Of a stretch of 6,550 nt of DNA, positions 6,264-6,550 are shown piece after piece. Below the pieces are notes generated by a model, which saw only the letters and a list, made by a program, of their open reading frames with translations, made no database searches and was not told the DNA's origin. The DNA is from Acidobacteriaceae bacterium (lineage in GTDB: Bacteria; Acidobacteriota; Terriglobia; Terriglobales; Acidobacteriaceae). The stretch spans positions 11,285-17,834 of the forward strand of contig PMOF01000277.1 of the NCBI GenBank assembly GCA_003162495.1. The letters are read 5' to 3'. The translations under genes and the position numbers were made by a program. How positions within the stretch are numbered: position 1 is the first letter of the stretch; each line of letters starts with the position of its first letter.

Positions 6264-6550
6264 CAAACCGGGCGGCGCTGGACCGCGTGGCGGCGATCAC
6301 ACCCCCCTCAACCGGTTCCGATCAGGAAGAAAGCGCCGTAGCGGGTTACCTTTCCTGATTCGTGCTGCAAAAAGCACCTGTCCAGGCGCCGGGCGCACTT
6401 GCCGCCGGCAACGCGCTAATCTTAAATTGGCGGAGTTGACGATCAGCGGGCACACGCGCCGGCGACAGAAACTTTTTAGCTCAGTCGGGGTTTGAAGGGG
6501 CACGCAGACTTCTGCCCGCGATCAACAGACCCCGCGAATGGAGATCCAAA
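6264..6550. other. Intergenic end region with GC-rich inverted repeats, no supported gene
   Basis: No frame on either strand shows a recognisable protein. A 68-codon minus-strand frame (6503-6297) is rich in Arg and Pro, lacks a credible ribosome-binding site and is probably noise. Inverted repeats visible: ATCAGGAA (6321-6328) with TTCCTGAT (6352-6359); GTGCT (6362-6366) with AGCAC (6373-6377); and the 13-mer TTGCCGCCGGCAA (6399-6411). An ATG at 6538 could open a gene beyond the window, but no Shine-Dalgarno precedes it. Confidence 0.4.
6321..6377. repeat. Two successive inverted repeats (stem-loops) in the right intergenic region
   Basis: An 8-bp perfect inverted repeat (6321-6328 with 6352-6359) encloses 23 nt. 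It is followed within 3 nt by a 5-bp hairpin (6362-6366 with 6373-6377) whose loop is A-rich on the plus strand. Neither has a T-run on the proper side, so they are not clear terminators. They may mark a regulatory site or transcript end of a gene beyond the window. Confidence 0.4.

Noticed and set aside
6297..6503. 68-codon minus-strand open frame near the right edge
   Set aside because: Arg/Pro-rich composition, no ribosome-binding site, crosses several inverted repeats and resembles no known protein.
6473..6530. tRNA-like string TAGCTCAGTCGGGG
   Set aside because: It resembles a tRNA D-arm, but no acceptor stem, anticodon arm or T-loop (GTTCGAAT type) can be built around it.

Overview
This window looks like chromosomal DNA of a moderately GC-rich bacterium. 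The enolase and phosphoglycerate mutase read like Acidobacteriota (Terriglobia-type) proteins. That assignment is an inference from general protein flavour, not a search result. No insertion sequence, prophage gene, CRISPR array, rRNA or tRNA is visible.

Layout. The left edge (1-672, +) holds the C-terminal part of a YycJ/WalJ-type metallo-beta-lactamase-fold hydrolase, whose N-terminal metal motif lies outside the window. It carries a hydrophilic insertion built partly from a 21-bp in-frame repeat. A 256-bp gap follows with a TATAAT box and several small inverted repeats. Next is a 153-residue membrane protein with a zinc-finger-like N-terminus (929-1390, +), closed by an intrinsic terminator. 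A parDE-type toxin-antitoxin pair (1637-2188, +) follows, driven by a near-consensus promoter with a palindrome inside its spacer.

The rest is on the minus strand, transcribed right to left: eno (6096-4804), a Gp49-like RelE/ParE-superfamily toxin with an overlapping XRE-family antitoxin (4682-3986), then gpmI (3871-2264). gpmI converges on parE across a hairpin with a T-run on the minus strand. The last ~300 bases hold no gene I can support, only the likely eno promoter and several GC-rich inverted repeats.

How the genes fit together. GpmI (3-phosphoglycerate to 2-phosphoglycerate) and Eno (2-phosphoglycerate to phosphoenolpyruvate) catalyse consecutive steps of lower glycolysis and lie in the same direction, as in many glycolytic clusters. 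Here a toxin-antitoxin module sits between them and a second, unrelated module sits just beyond gpmI. The two modules differ in gene order (antitoxin first in parDE, toxin first in the other) and in how the toxin start is weakened: a TTG start for ParE, and no visible Shine-Dalgarno for the Gp49-like toxin. No clearly undescribed system was found. The points most worth checking are the double toxin-antitoxin flanking of gpmI, the repeat insertion in the hydrolase, the possible structured RNA at 719-928, and the same-frame parD/parE junction.
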